This document shows positions 43,092 to 51,553 of a stretch of 64,000 bases of DNA, piece after piece. Each line of letters opens with the position of its first letter. Position 1 is the stretch's first letter. Both the position numbers and the translations under genes were made by a program. The stretch spans positions 43,275 to 107,274 of the forward strand of contig NZ_FNWV01000008.1 of the NCBI RefSeq assembly GCF_900108555.1, given 5' to 3'. Source of the DNA: Ruminococcus flavefaciens (GTDB taxonomy: Bacteria; Bacillota; Clostridia; Oscillospirales; Ruminococcaceae). Under the pieces are notes generated by a model, which searched no databases, was not told the DNA's origin, and worked only from the letters and a program-made list of their open reading frames with translations.

Positions 43092-44606
43092 ATGCAGGAA
43101 AGATCATTGCTGGAAATGCGCGGTATATATAAATCCTTTCCGGGAGTCAAGGCACTCAGAAACGTAGATTTTACGCTTCGTGAGGGCGAGATCCATGCAC
43201 TTATGGGCGAGAACGGCGCAGGCAAATCAACTCTTATAAAGGTGCTCACAGGTGTGCATATAAAGGACAGCGGGGATATTTATATAAAAGGACAGGACGG
43301 AGCTGTCCAGATACATTCTCCGCAGGATGCTCAGAATATGGGCATAAGTACGGTATATCAGGAGATATCTCTTTGTCCCAACCTCTCAGTGGCAGAGAAT
43401 ATCTTTCTTGGCAGAGGAAAGCGCGGACTTGTTAACTGGAGAAATATGAACCGTCATGCAGGAAAGCTTCTTGACTCGCTTGGTATAGCAGTCAAGCCTA
43501 CACAGCAGCTGGCAAGCTGTTCCATAGCTGTTCAGCAGATGGTCGCAATAGCAAGAGCAGTTGATATGGAATGCAGTGTGCTTATTCTCGACGAACCTAC
43601 TTCATCTCTTGATGAATCGGAAGTTGCAAAGCTGTTCGTGCTTATGAGACAGCTTAAAGAGCGCGGAGTAGGTATAATATTCGTAACACACTTCCTCGAT
43701 CAGGTATACGAAGTGTGCGACAGGATAACTGTTCTTCGTGACGGACAGCTGGTAGGTGAATATGAGATAGAAAATCTTCCCCGTGTACAGCTCGTATCAA
43801 AGATGCTCGGCAAAGAGCTCGATGATATGGCAGACATCAAAAACGATATACCTGTTTTTGAAGAGAAGGGCAAAGGTTACGTTTATGAAGCTGAGGGTTT
43901 ATGCAGTTCGGAAGGCATAAAACCATTCAATTTCAATATCCGCAAGGGCGAAGTCAACGGCTTTACGGGACTTCTCGGCTCAGGACGAAGCGAGTGTGTA
44001 AGAGCTATCTTCGGAGCGGATAAGGTAACAGGGGGAAAAGTAAAGGTAAACGGCAGGGAAGTAAAGATAAACAAGCCTATAGACGCTATGAAGAACGGCA
44101 TTGCTTATCTTCCCGAGGACCGTAAGCGTGACGGAATAGTAGGCGACCTTTCCGTCCGTGACAATATCATACTTGCATTGCAGGTAAAGAAAGGCTTCTT
44201 CAAGCCGTTTACAAAGGCTGAGGCAACTAAATTTGCCGATGAGTATATCAAGCTCCTCGATATAAAGACAGCATCGGTGAATACGCCTATAAAGTCTCTT
44301 TCAGGCGGAAATCAGCAGAAGGTAATACTTGGACGCTGGCTGCTGACACACCCCGAATATCTTATCCTTGATGAACCGACTCGCGGCATCGATGTCGGCA
44401 CAAAGATAGATATACAGAAGCTTGTACTGAAACTTGCTTCTGAGGGTATGAGCATAACATTTATCTCATCTGAGACAGATGAAATGCTCCGTACCTGTTC
44501 AAGACTGCTTGTAATGCGCGACCGTAAGCTTGTAGGCGAGCTTACAGGCGATGAGCTTACACAGACTACAATAATGAATACTATCGCAGGAGGTGAGCAG
44601 GAATGA
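43092..44606 (+). CDS. Sugar ABC transporter ATPase, duplicated (YtfR-like)
   Basis: A 504-residue tandem ATPase. The first half has Walker A GENGAGKST and VLILDEPTSSLDE; the second half has the shortened P-loop GLLGSGRSE usual for the family, LSGGNQQKVILGRWL and LILDEPTRGIDVG. This is the monosaccharide (CUT2) importer type. AGGAGG precedes ATG 43092; the longer reading from 42990 lies in the hairpin. Stop and start of the next gene overlap (ATGA). Confidence 0.92.
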   Translation: MQERSLLEMRGIYKSFPGVKALRNVDFTLREGEIHALMGENGAGKSTLIKVLTGVHIKDSGDIYIKGQDGAVQIHSPQDAQNMGISTVYQEISLCPNLSVAENIFLGRGKRGLVNWRNMNRHAGKLLDSLGIAVKPTQQLASCSIAVQQMVAIARAVDMECSVLILDEPTSSLDESEVAKLFVLMRQLKERGVGIIFVTHFLDQVYEVCDRITVLRDGQLVGEYEIENLPRVQLVSKMLGKELDDMADIKNDIPVFEEKGKGYVYEAEGLCSSEGIKPFNFNIRKGEVNGFTGLLGSGRSECVRAIFGADKVTGGKVKVNGREVKINKPIDAMKNGIAYLPEDRKRDGIVGDLSVRDNIILALQVKKGFFKPFTKAEATKFADEYIKLLDIKTASVNTPIKSLSGGNQQKVILGRWLLTHPEYLILDEPTRGIDVGTKIDIQKLVLKLASEGMSITFISSETDEMLRTCSRLLVMRDRKLVGELTGDELTQTTIMNTIAGGEQE

Positions 44607-45700
44607 CAGCAACACCGAAAAGTGCTGAAAAAAGCTCTTTCTTGGCAAGTATCGTAAAAAAGCAGATATTTATACCTATAGCTGCCCTGCTCTTACTTGC
44701 AATATTCAATCTTATAATGGATCCCTCATTCTTCAATATAACCCTTGGACATAACAGTGCGGGAGATCCTGTGCTTTCGGGAAATATCATTTCCATAATC
44801 GACTACGGTTCGGAGCTTGCCATACTTGCAATAGGTATGACACTGGTAACAGCAGCATCACGCGGACAGGATATCAGTGTGGGAGCAGCTATGGCAATAA
44901 GCGGAAGCGTTGTTCTCAGGATCCTCTGCGGACCTAATGCAGACGCTGCTACGCTTCAGGCTCCTATAATAGTTGCATTTCTTATAAGCTGTCTTGTTGC
45001 AATGGCTTTCGGTGCTTTCAACGGAGCACTTGTATCAATATTCAAGATACAGCCAATGGTCGCAACACTTATACTTTTTACGGCAGGACGTTCCATAGCA
45101 GCATGGATAAACCATAACAAGCTTCCTGTAGTTAATGATAAGACATTTGCCTATTTCGGGGGATATATTCCGGGAATACCGATACCCACACCGGTATTTA
45201 TTGCAATAGCCTGCTTTATTGTTATATGGCTTGTTCTGAAATTCACTACTCTGGGACTGTACGCACAGGCTGTAGGTATCAATGAAAAGACATCTCGTCT
45301 GAACGGTCTCAATCCTGCATTCATCAAGTTCATAACCTATGTTATACTTGGTCTCTGTGTAGCAGTTGCAGCATTTATCAAGGTAAGCCGTGTTTCAACG
45401 ATCAACTATTCAGTAGTTGCAAAGGATATTGAAATGGATGCTATCCTTGCAGTCGCACTGGGCGGCAACTCGCTCAGCGGCGGAAAATTCAGCATATCCG
45501 CTTCTATACTCGGAGCATATGTTATACAGTTCCTCACAACAACGCTTTATAAGTTCAATGTACAGTCAGACGCTCTTCCTGCATACAAGGCAGTAGTAGT
45601 AATACTTCTTGTTATACTGAGCGCACCGATAGTACGTGAAAAGATAGCAGCTTTCTGCAAGAGTCTGCGTTCACCTGTGAATGCAGAGAGCAAGAGCTGA
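44603..45700 (+). CDS. Sugar ABC transporter permease (YtfT-like)
   Basis: A 365-residue CUT2 permease with about nine membrane helices, including the conserved segments AIGMTLVTAASRGQDISVGA and ILAVALGGNSLSGGKFSI. It forms a heterodimer with the next permease. Start overlaps the ATPase stop. Confidence 0.92.
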   Translation: MTATPKSAEKSSFLASIVKKQIFIPIAALLLLAIFNLIMDPSFFNITLGHNSAGDPVLSGNIISIIDYGSELAILAIGMTLVTAASRGQDISVGAAMAISGSVVLRILCGPNADAATLQAPIIVAFLISCLVAMAFGAFNGALVSIFKIQPMVATLILFTAGRSIAAWINHNKLPVVNDKTFAYFGGYIPGIPIPTPVFIAIACFIVIWLVLKFTTLGLYAQAVGINEKTSRLNGLNPAFIKFITYVILGLCVAVAAFIKVSRVSTINYSVVAKDIEMDAILAVALGGNSLSGGKFSISASILGAYVIQFLTTTLYKFNVQSDALPAYKAVVVILLVILSAPIVREKIAAFCKSLRSPVNAESKS

Positions 45701-45729
45701 AAACACAGGGCAGAACGGAGGAATAATAT

Positions 45730-46821
45730 ATGCCGCAAAAAGACATGACTGTCGGCAAACCGCGCCGACATCTGCTCAGAGGAATAACAGACACTAATCT
45801 GCTCATGTCCATAACGATAATCGTTTTCATACTTATGTATCTTTATGCGATATTCGGACTTGGTGAGGGATTCCTCAAAGCACAGACATTTTTCAATATG
45901 CTTAATGCAAACGCTGCACTTATCATACTTGCCTGCGGTATGACGTTGGTAATGATAACAGGCGGCATCGACATATCGGTAGGCGGTATGACCGCTCTTG
46001 TGAGCATGAGCTCAGCTGTATTTCTTGACAAACACAGCGGAAGCGTATTCGGAGCAATGATGATATCACTTGGCATCGGACTTGCATTCGGACTTATACA
46101 GGGATTTCTTGTAGCTTATCTTGATATCCAGCCGTTTATAGTAACTCTGGCGGGTATGTTCTTTGCAAGAGGTATGACTACCATTGTAAACCCGGATCAG
46201 TTCAATGTTCAGAACGAGGCGTTTGTAAAGCTTAAAGAAACAAGAATAATAATTCCCAAAATGGGTTGGGTAAATAAACGTGGTGTCTACATAGATGCAT
46301 ATATAGAGATCGGTGTCATAGTAGCACTCGTTATCGTCGCTGCACTTTTCCTCTTCCTTAAATGGACAAAGACAGGAAGAAATTTCTATGCAGTAGGCGG
46401 AAATAAACAAAGCGCACTCATGCTTGGAATAAATGTAAAGAGAACCACATTCCTTGCATACCTTATGTGCGGAATTTTAGGTGGAATTGGCGGTTTTGTA
46501 TATTTTATGCACGTAGGTTCGGGATCTCCGTCTCATGCAACGGGAGCTGAGATGAATGCTATAGCTTCTTCTATCATCGGCGGAACTATGCTTACGGGCG
46601 GCGTCGGAAATATTATAGGAACACTTTTCGGCGTACTTTCACTTGCTCTTATCCAGAATATAGTATCATCTGTAGGACTTGATGATGCTTGGTGGACAGG
46701 AATAACAAATGCATCTATGCTGTGCATATTCCTTGTAGTCCAGAGTATCATTATAGCAAAGCGCAAAAAGACTAATCTCTCAGCAGCAAAGTCCATGGAA
46801 ACAAAAGGAGTAAAAAAATGA
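45730..46821 (+). CDS. Sugar ABC transporter permease (YjfF-like)
   Basis: A 363-residue second CUT2 permease: ACGMTLVMITGGIDISVGGM and NAIASSIIGGTMLTGGVGNI are the family signatures. The presence of two different permeases is the hallmark of YtfQRT-YjfF systems. Its stop overlaps the kinase start (ATGA), so import and phosphorylation genes are translated together. Confidence 0.92.
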   Translation: MPQKDMTVGKPRRHLLRGITDTNLLMSITIIVFILMYLYAIFGLGEGFLKAQTFFNMLNANAALIILACGMTLVMITGGIDISVGGMTALVSMSSAVFLDKHSGSVFGAMMISLGIGLAFGLIQGFLVAYLDIQPFIVTLAGMFFARGMTTIVNPDQFNVQNEAFVKLKETRIIIPKMGWVNKRGVYIDAYIEIGVIVALVIVAALFLFLKWTKTGRNFYAVGGNKQSALMLGINVKRTTFLAYLMCGILGGIGGFVYFMHVGSGSPSHATGAEMNAIASSIIGGTMLTGGVGNIIGTLFGVLSLALIQNIVSSVGLDDAWWTGITNASMLCIFLVVQSIIIAKRKKTNLSAAKSMETKGVKK

Positions 46822-48407
46822 GCAGTGCAGAGATAATAAAAGACGGTAAAGCTGTAATAGGGATCGAATTCGGTTCGACACGTATCAAGGCAGTCCTTAT
46901 AGATGAGGAACGTGCTCCTCTGGCAGTTGGTGTTTACGACTGGCAGAACGAATTGCTTGACGGAGTATGGACATACTCTCTTGATAATGTCAGAAAAGGA
47001 CTTCGTGACTGCTTTGCAGACCTGATGAAAAATGTTGAAGAAAAATACGGGACAAAGCTTGAGAAAGCTGCTGCTATAGGCATATCTGCAATGATGCACG
47101 GCTATCTCGTGTTCGATGAAAAAGATGAACAGCTTGTACCGTTCAGAACATGGCGCAATACCATGACAGAGGAAGCAGCTGACAAGCTGACGGAAGTATT
47201 CAGCTTCAATATCCCGCAGCGTTGGAGCATAGCACATCTTTATCAGGCTATGCTCAATAAAGAGCCTCATGTTGGAAAGATATCATTTATGACTACCCTT
47301 GCAGGCTATGTCCACTATCTCCTTACAGGTGAAAAGGTGATAGGAACGGGCGATGCTTCGGGTATATTCCCCATAGCTCAGGACACCTGCGATTATGATG
47401 CTGAAATGACAGCAAAGTTCAATGAGCTTGCAAAGGGTACAGAACTTACGGCAAAGCTTGAAGATATCCTGCCTCGTATAGTCCGCGTAGGCGAATGTGC
47501 AGGAAAACTTACAGAAGCGGGTGCAAAGCTCCTTGATCCCACAGGAACTTTCAAAGCCGGAGCTCCGTTCTGTCCGCCCGAGGGCGATGCACAGACAGGA
47601 ATGGCTGCCACTAACAGCATAACACCGAAAACAGGCAATGTTTCGGCAGGAACGTCTATATTCTCCATGATAGTTCTTGAAGAGAACCTCGCTTCTGTTC
47701 ATCGTGAGATAGACATTGTTACTACCCCCTGCGGTGCTCCTGTAGCAATGGTACACTGCAACAGCTGTACATCTGATCTTGACGCATGGTTTGGCATATT
47801 TGGCGAGCTTCTTAAAGAAGCAGGCTGCGATATGCCAAAGGGCAAGCTTTACGACCTGCTTTACAGCCTTGCAGCTGATGGCGAAACAGATTGCAGCGGC
47901 ATAGTTTCATATAACTATTTTGCAGGTGAGCCCGTAACAGGAGTTAAGGACGGCAAGCTGCTTATGATGCGCGATCCCGAGTCAGCGTTCAATATAAGAA
48001 ATCTTCTGCGCAGTCTTGTGTATTCATGCATAGCTTCTCTAAAAGCAGGCATGGACATACTCACGGAACAGGAACACGTAAAGCTCGAAAAGATATATGC
48101 ACACGGTGGTTTCTTCAAGACTCCCGTGCCAAGTCAGAATTTCCTTTCGGCTGCTCTCGGTGCAGACGTAACACTTATGCAGACCGCAGGTGAAGGCGGC
48201 GCATGGGGAATAGCACTTCTTGCGGATTATATGGTCCGTAAGGAAAGCGGCGAAACTCTTGAGGATTACCTTAATAACAGAGTATTTGCCGATATGAAAG
48301 GAAATACAGTTTCTCCACAGTCAGATGACATGGACGGGATCAATAAATATATGAGAAATTACCTTTCGGGACTTGCAGCAGTAAAAGCAGCTGTTCCCGA
48401 AAAATAG
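46818..48407 (+). CDS. FGGY-family sugar kinase, probable L-ribulokinase
   Basis: A 529-residue kinase. The N-terminal phosphate motif is VIGIEFGSTRIKAVLID (residues 13-29) and the central part has VSAGTSIFSMIVLEE; AHGGFFKT and AGEGGAWGIALLA lie near the end. Its sequence type is closer to the xylulokinase-like branch than to E. coli AraB, but it sits between an arabinose importer and AraA, so phosphorylation of L-ribulose is the likely reaction. AAAAGGAG precedes the ATG. Confidence 0.8.
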   Translation: MSSAEIIKDGKAVIGIEFGSTRIKAVLIDEERAPLAVGVYDWQNELLDGVWTYSLDNVRKGLRDCFADLMKNVEEKYGTKLEKAAAIGISAMMHGYLVFDEKDEQLVPFRTWRNTMTEEAADKLTEVFSFNIPQRWSIAHLYQAMLNKEPHVGKISFMTTLAGYVHYLLTGEKVIGTGDASGIFPIAQDTCDYDAEMTAKFNELAKGTELTAKLEDILPRIVRVGECAGKLTEAGAKLLDPTGTFKAGAPFCPPEGDAQTGMAATNSITPKTGNVSAGTSIFSMIVLEENLASVHREIDIVTTPCGAPVAMVHCNSCTSDLDAWFGIFGELLKEAGCDMPKGKLYDLLYSLAADGETDCSGIVSYNYFAGEPVTGVKDGKLLMMRDPESAFNIRNLLRSLVYSCIASLKAGMDILTEQEHVKLEKIYAHGGFFKTPVPSQNFLSAALGADVTLMQTAGEGGAWGIALLADYMVRKESGETLEDYLNNRVFADMKGNTVSPQSDDMDGINKYMRNYLSGLAAVKAAVPEK

Positions 48408-48423
48408 AAAGGATAGGTATAGG

Positions 48424-49857
48424 ATGAAATTTTGGTTTGTAACCGGATCACAGTTTTTGTATGGCGAAGAGACTCTCAGACAGGTCGAAGAGGACTCAAA
48501 GAAGATAGTTGACGGACTTGATCTGCCTTTTCCTGTTGAATACAAAATGACAGTTAAGAAAGAGTCGGAGATAGAGCGTATAATAAAGGAAGCAAATTAT
48601 GACGACGAGTGCGCAGGAATAATCACATTCTGTCATACATTCTCTCCCTCAAAGATGTGGATAAACGGACTTGCACTTTTACAGAAGCCGTGGCTGCATT
48701 TCCACACACAGTTCAATGAGACTATCCCAAATGAGGGTATAGATATGGACTATATGAACCTTCATCAGTCCGCCCACGGCGACAGAGAGCACGGCTTTAT
48801 CGGAGCTCGTCTGCGTATGCCGAGAGCAGTTGTTGCAGGACACTGGAAGGATAAGAAGGTACAGGGAAAGATAGCAGAGTGGCAGCGCGCAGCAGTGGGA
48901 GCACTGTTCAGCAAGAGCCTTAAAATAGTGCGCTTCGGCGATAATATGCGTGAAGTTGCAGTTACCGAGGGCGACAAGATAGAAGCACAGCTCAAGCTTG
49001 GCTGGCAGGTAAATACCTTTGCAGTAGGCGATCTTGTTGAGATAATGAACGCTGTAACAGATGCAGAGATCGACGCACTTATGAAAGAGTACGCAGAGCT
49101 TTACGACTATGATAAGGCTGATGAAGAAACTATCAGATATCAGGCTCGTGAAGAGATAGCTATCGAGAAGATACTTGTACGCGAGGGTGCAAAGGCGTTC
49201 TCAAATACCTTTGAGGATCTTCACGGTATGCGTCAGCTCCCCGGACTTGCAACACAGCACCTTATGCACAAGGGCTACGGCTTCGGAGCAGAGGGCGACT
49301 GGAAAACAGCAGGTATGACAGCGATCGTAAAGGCAATGTATCCTGAGGGAAACACCTCCTTCATGGAAGACTATACATACGACTATAAACATGAGCTCAT
49401 ACTGGGCTCACATATGCTCGAGGTATGCCCGTCTATCGCAGCTGACAAGCCTCGCATCGAGGTACACAAGCTCGGTATCGGAGGCAAGGAAGCACCTGCA
49501 AGAATAGTATTCGAGGGCAGAGCAGGCTCGGCAAAGGCACTGTCACTTATCGACATCGGCGGCAGATTCAGACTTATCTCACAGGACGTTGAGTGCGAAA
49601 AGCCATTCCAGTCAATGCCTAATCTCCCTGTAGCAAGAACTATGTGGAAGCCTGCACCGTCATTCCTTGAAGGACTTGAATGCTGGATAATCGCAGGCGG
49701 AGCACATCATACAGTTCTGTCATATGATATAACAGATGAAACTGTACGTGATTTTGCACGTATTCTGGGAATAGAGCTTGTGGTAATCAACAAGGATACC
49801 ACAAAGGAAAAGCTCGAACGTGATATTATGATCGGAGATGTGATATATGGACGTTAA
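48424..49857 (+). CDS. araA: L-arabinose isomerase
   Basis: A 477-residue enzyme that converts L-arabinose to L-ribulose in the cytosol. The opening MKFWFVTGSQFLYGEETL and the segments TFCHTFSPSKMWINGLALLQKP (49-70), MEDYTYDYKHELILGSHMLEVCPS and WIIAGGAHHT are typical; the metal-ligand Glu and His residues fall in the last three. AAAGGAT precedes the ATG. Its end overlaps araD by 11 nt. Confidence 0.97.
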   Translation: MKFWFVTGSQFLYGEETLRQVEEDSKKIVDGLDLPFPVEYKMTVKKESEIERIIKEANYDDECAGIITFCHTFSPSKMWINGLALLQKPWLHFHTQFNETIPNEGIDMDYMNLHQSAHGDREHGFIGARLRMPRAVVAGHWKDKKVQGKIAEWQRAAVGALFSKSLKIVRFGDNMREVAVTEGDKIEAQLKLGWQVNTFAVGDLVEIMNAVTDAEIDALMKEYAELYDYDKADEETIRYQAREEIAIEKILVREGAKAFSNTFEDLHGMRQLPGLATQHLMHKGYGFGAEGDWKTAGMTAIVKAMYPEGNTSFMEDYTYDYKHELILGSHMLEVCPSIAADKPRIEVHKLGIGGKEAPARIVFEGRAGSAKALSLIDIGGRFRLISQDVECEKPFQSMPNLPVARTMWKPAPSFLEGLECWIIAGGAHHTVLSYDITDETVRDFARILGIELVVINKDTTKEKLERDIMIGDVIYGR

Positions 49858-50536
49858 GGAGCTAAAAGAACGTGTCCTTAAAGCCAATCTGCTTCTTCCC
49901 AAGTACGGACTTGTTACATTCACATGGGGCAATGTCAGCGAATATGACCGTGAGAGCGGACTTGTTGCCATAAAGCCCAGCGGTGTCGAATATGACGCAA
50001 TGACAGCAGATGATATAGTTATACTGACACTTGACGGTGAGAAAGTCGAAGGGGAATTATCACCGTCAAGTGACACTCCTACACATTTGGAGATATACAG
50101 AAATTTTGACGGTGTATGCGGAGTAGTACATACCCACAGCCGATATGCAACTTCTTTTGCACAGGCTTGTCTGGGTATCCCACCTCTCGGAACTACTCAC
50201 GGAGATTATTTCTACGGCGAGATACCTTGTACAAGGGAGATGACCGATACAGAAGTAAACGGAGACTACGAGCTTGAAACAGGCAAGGTCATAGTTGAAT
50301 GCTGCAAGGATTATGACAAGATACCCGCTGTACTTGTGGCAAATCACGGACCGTTTGCGTGGGGCAAGGATTGCATGGAAGCTGTCCACAATGCAGTAGT
50401 TCTTGAAGAGCTTTCCGCAATGGCGTGGATAACAAAGACACTTCGTTCCGATACCCCGAATATGCCCCAGCGTCTGCTTGATAAGCATTTCTTCCGCAAG
50501 CATGGTGCGAATGCTTATTACGGGCAGAAAAAATAA
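49847..50536 (+). CDS. araD: L-ribulose-5-phosphate 4-epimerase
   Basis: A 229-residue class II aldolase-type epimerase producing D-xylulose 5-phosphate. Zinc ligands are visible in VVHTHSRYATSFAQ (two His) and VLVANHGPFAWG (third His). TWGNVSEYDRESGLVAIKPSGVEYD is the substrate-phosphate region. It completes the arabinose pathway; the product enters the pentose phosphate route. Confidence 0.96.
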   Translation: MDVKELKERVLKANLLLPKYGLVTFTWGNVSEYDRESGLVAIKPSGVEYDAMTADDIVILTLDGEKVEGELSPSSDTPTHLEIYRNFDGVCGVVHTHSRYATSFAQACLGIPPLGTTHGDYFYGEIPCTREMTDTEVNGDYELETGKVIVECCKDYDKIPAVLVANHGPFAWGKDCMEAVHNAVVLEELSAMAWITKTLRSDTPNMPQRLLDKHFFRKHGANAYYGQKK

Positions 50537-50589
50537 TAAACCAGCTTAGTCATTCTCAAAAATGAGATGAACCCCTCCAATAAAAAAGC

Positions 50590-50622
50590 AAAAAAGTCTC
50601 TGTTTTCAGAGACTTTTTTGTT
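50590..50622 (+). terminator. Terminator of the arabinose operon
   Basis: AAAAAAGTCTCTG and CAGAGACTTTTTT flank TTTT, then GTTTG. It is symmetric enough to act from both sides. Confidence 0.9.
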
Positions 50623-50710
50623 TGCTTGAATTTCTTTGGTTAATGATGTATAATTGTTATGATAACTTTTACAGTTTCGTTCATTTATTCAGAAAACGCG
50701 AATAATGATG

Positions 50711-51310
50711 TTACTTTCTCTTAGGTCTGATATCCTGATATAAAAGTCCGCACTTGGTACAATACCACATGAGCCTGCCTGTTCTGTACATTGGCAGATT
50801 GAACTGCAAATTCCATTCGGGGTACTGCTTGAACATCATTATGCTGCTGTCCGAAACATAAGCCGCGAATGTGATATAGTGCTCCTTAGTCATCTCATGG
50901 TCGGAAGAAATGTACCATTCACCGCCTATATCCTCGATCTTTAGCATTTCGCTTTCCTCAGCCTTTCGCGGCTCGGCAGGAGTTAATTTGTTGCCGCAGC
51001 AGGTGACTGCTGCTTCTGAAGTTGAAGTAATGATATTACCGCACTTGCTGCATACGTAAAACTTTATCTTTTTCATATTACCTTTCTCACTTTCGTTTTT
51101 ATCTATCTCACCTGACAGAAGCACCTGTACATCAGTCCCGAAAACCTCAGCCAGTGCAGAGAGCAATGACACATCGGGACAGCCGTTTCCGCGCTCCCAC
51201 TTTGATACAGCCTTATCGCTTACATTTATACGTTCTGCCAGCTGTTTCTGAGTGAGGTTGAGTTCTGTTCTGAAACGTCTGATAAGCTCTCCTGTTTTGA
51301 TCTGATCCAT
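50711..51310 (-). CDS. XRE-type HTH fused to a desulfoferrodoxin/superoxide reductase-like domain
   Basis: A 199-residue protein. Residues 1-68 are an XRE/Cro HTH (LTQKQLAERINVSDKAVSKWERGNGCPD). Residues 82-110 resemble desulforedoxin (FYVCSKCGNI, then CC at 104-105). Residues 130-195 resemble the superoxide reductase fold, with H138-E-M-T-K-E-H144 in the spacing of two of the four iron histidines and CTKC at 184-187 where the enzyme has CNxH. A redox- or iron-sensing regulator is likely. ATG 51310 follows GAGGTGAT. Confidence 0.75.
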   Translation of the reverse strand: MDQIKTGELIRRFRTELNLTQKQLAERINVSDKAVSKWERGNGCPDVSLLSALAEVFGTDVQVLLSGEIDKNESEKGNMKKIKFYVCSKCGNIITSTSEAAVTCCGNKLTPAEPRKAEESEMLKIEDIGGEWYISSDHEMTKEHYITFAAYVSDSSIMMFKQYPEWNLQFNLPMYRTGRLMWYCTKCGLLYQDIRPKRK

Positions 51311-51503
51311 ATTTATCACCTCTCTGAAAATGTACTTATCGATCCATGCTTTAATTATACTCCATAGCTGATATTTCGTCAATCCACGCTCCGTAGAGTT
51401 CGGGGAGCGAATATTTTATACATAATACTAAGGTGGAATGTTATATTTCCGATGAGAGCGGAGTTTCTGATACGGACAAGACATTTATAAGAGAATAATA
51501 TGC

Positions 51504-51540
51504 AAAAAGATCTCCCTGCGAAATACAGGGAGATCTTTTT
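51504..51540. terminator. Strong bidirectional terminator
   Basis: AAAAAGATCTCCCTG and CAGGGAGATCTTTTT form a 15-bp stem with a 7-nt loop. It ends the esterase gene on the minus strand. Confidence 0.92.
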
Positions 51541-51553
51541 ATTATGAGTTATA

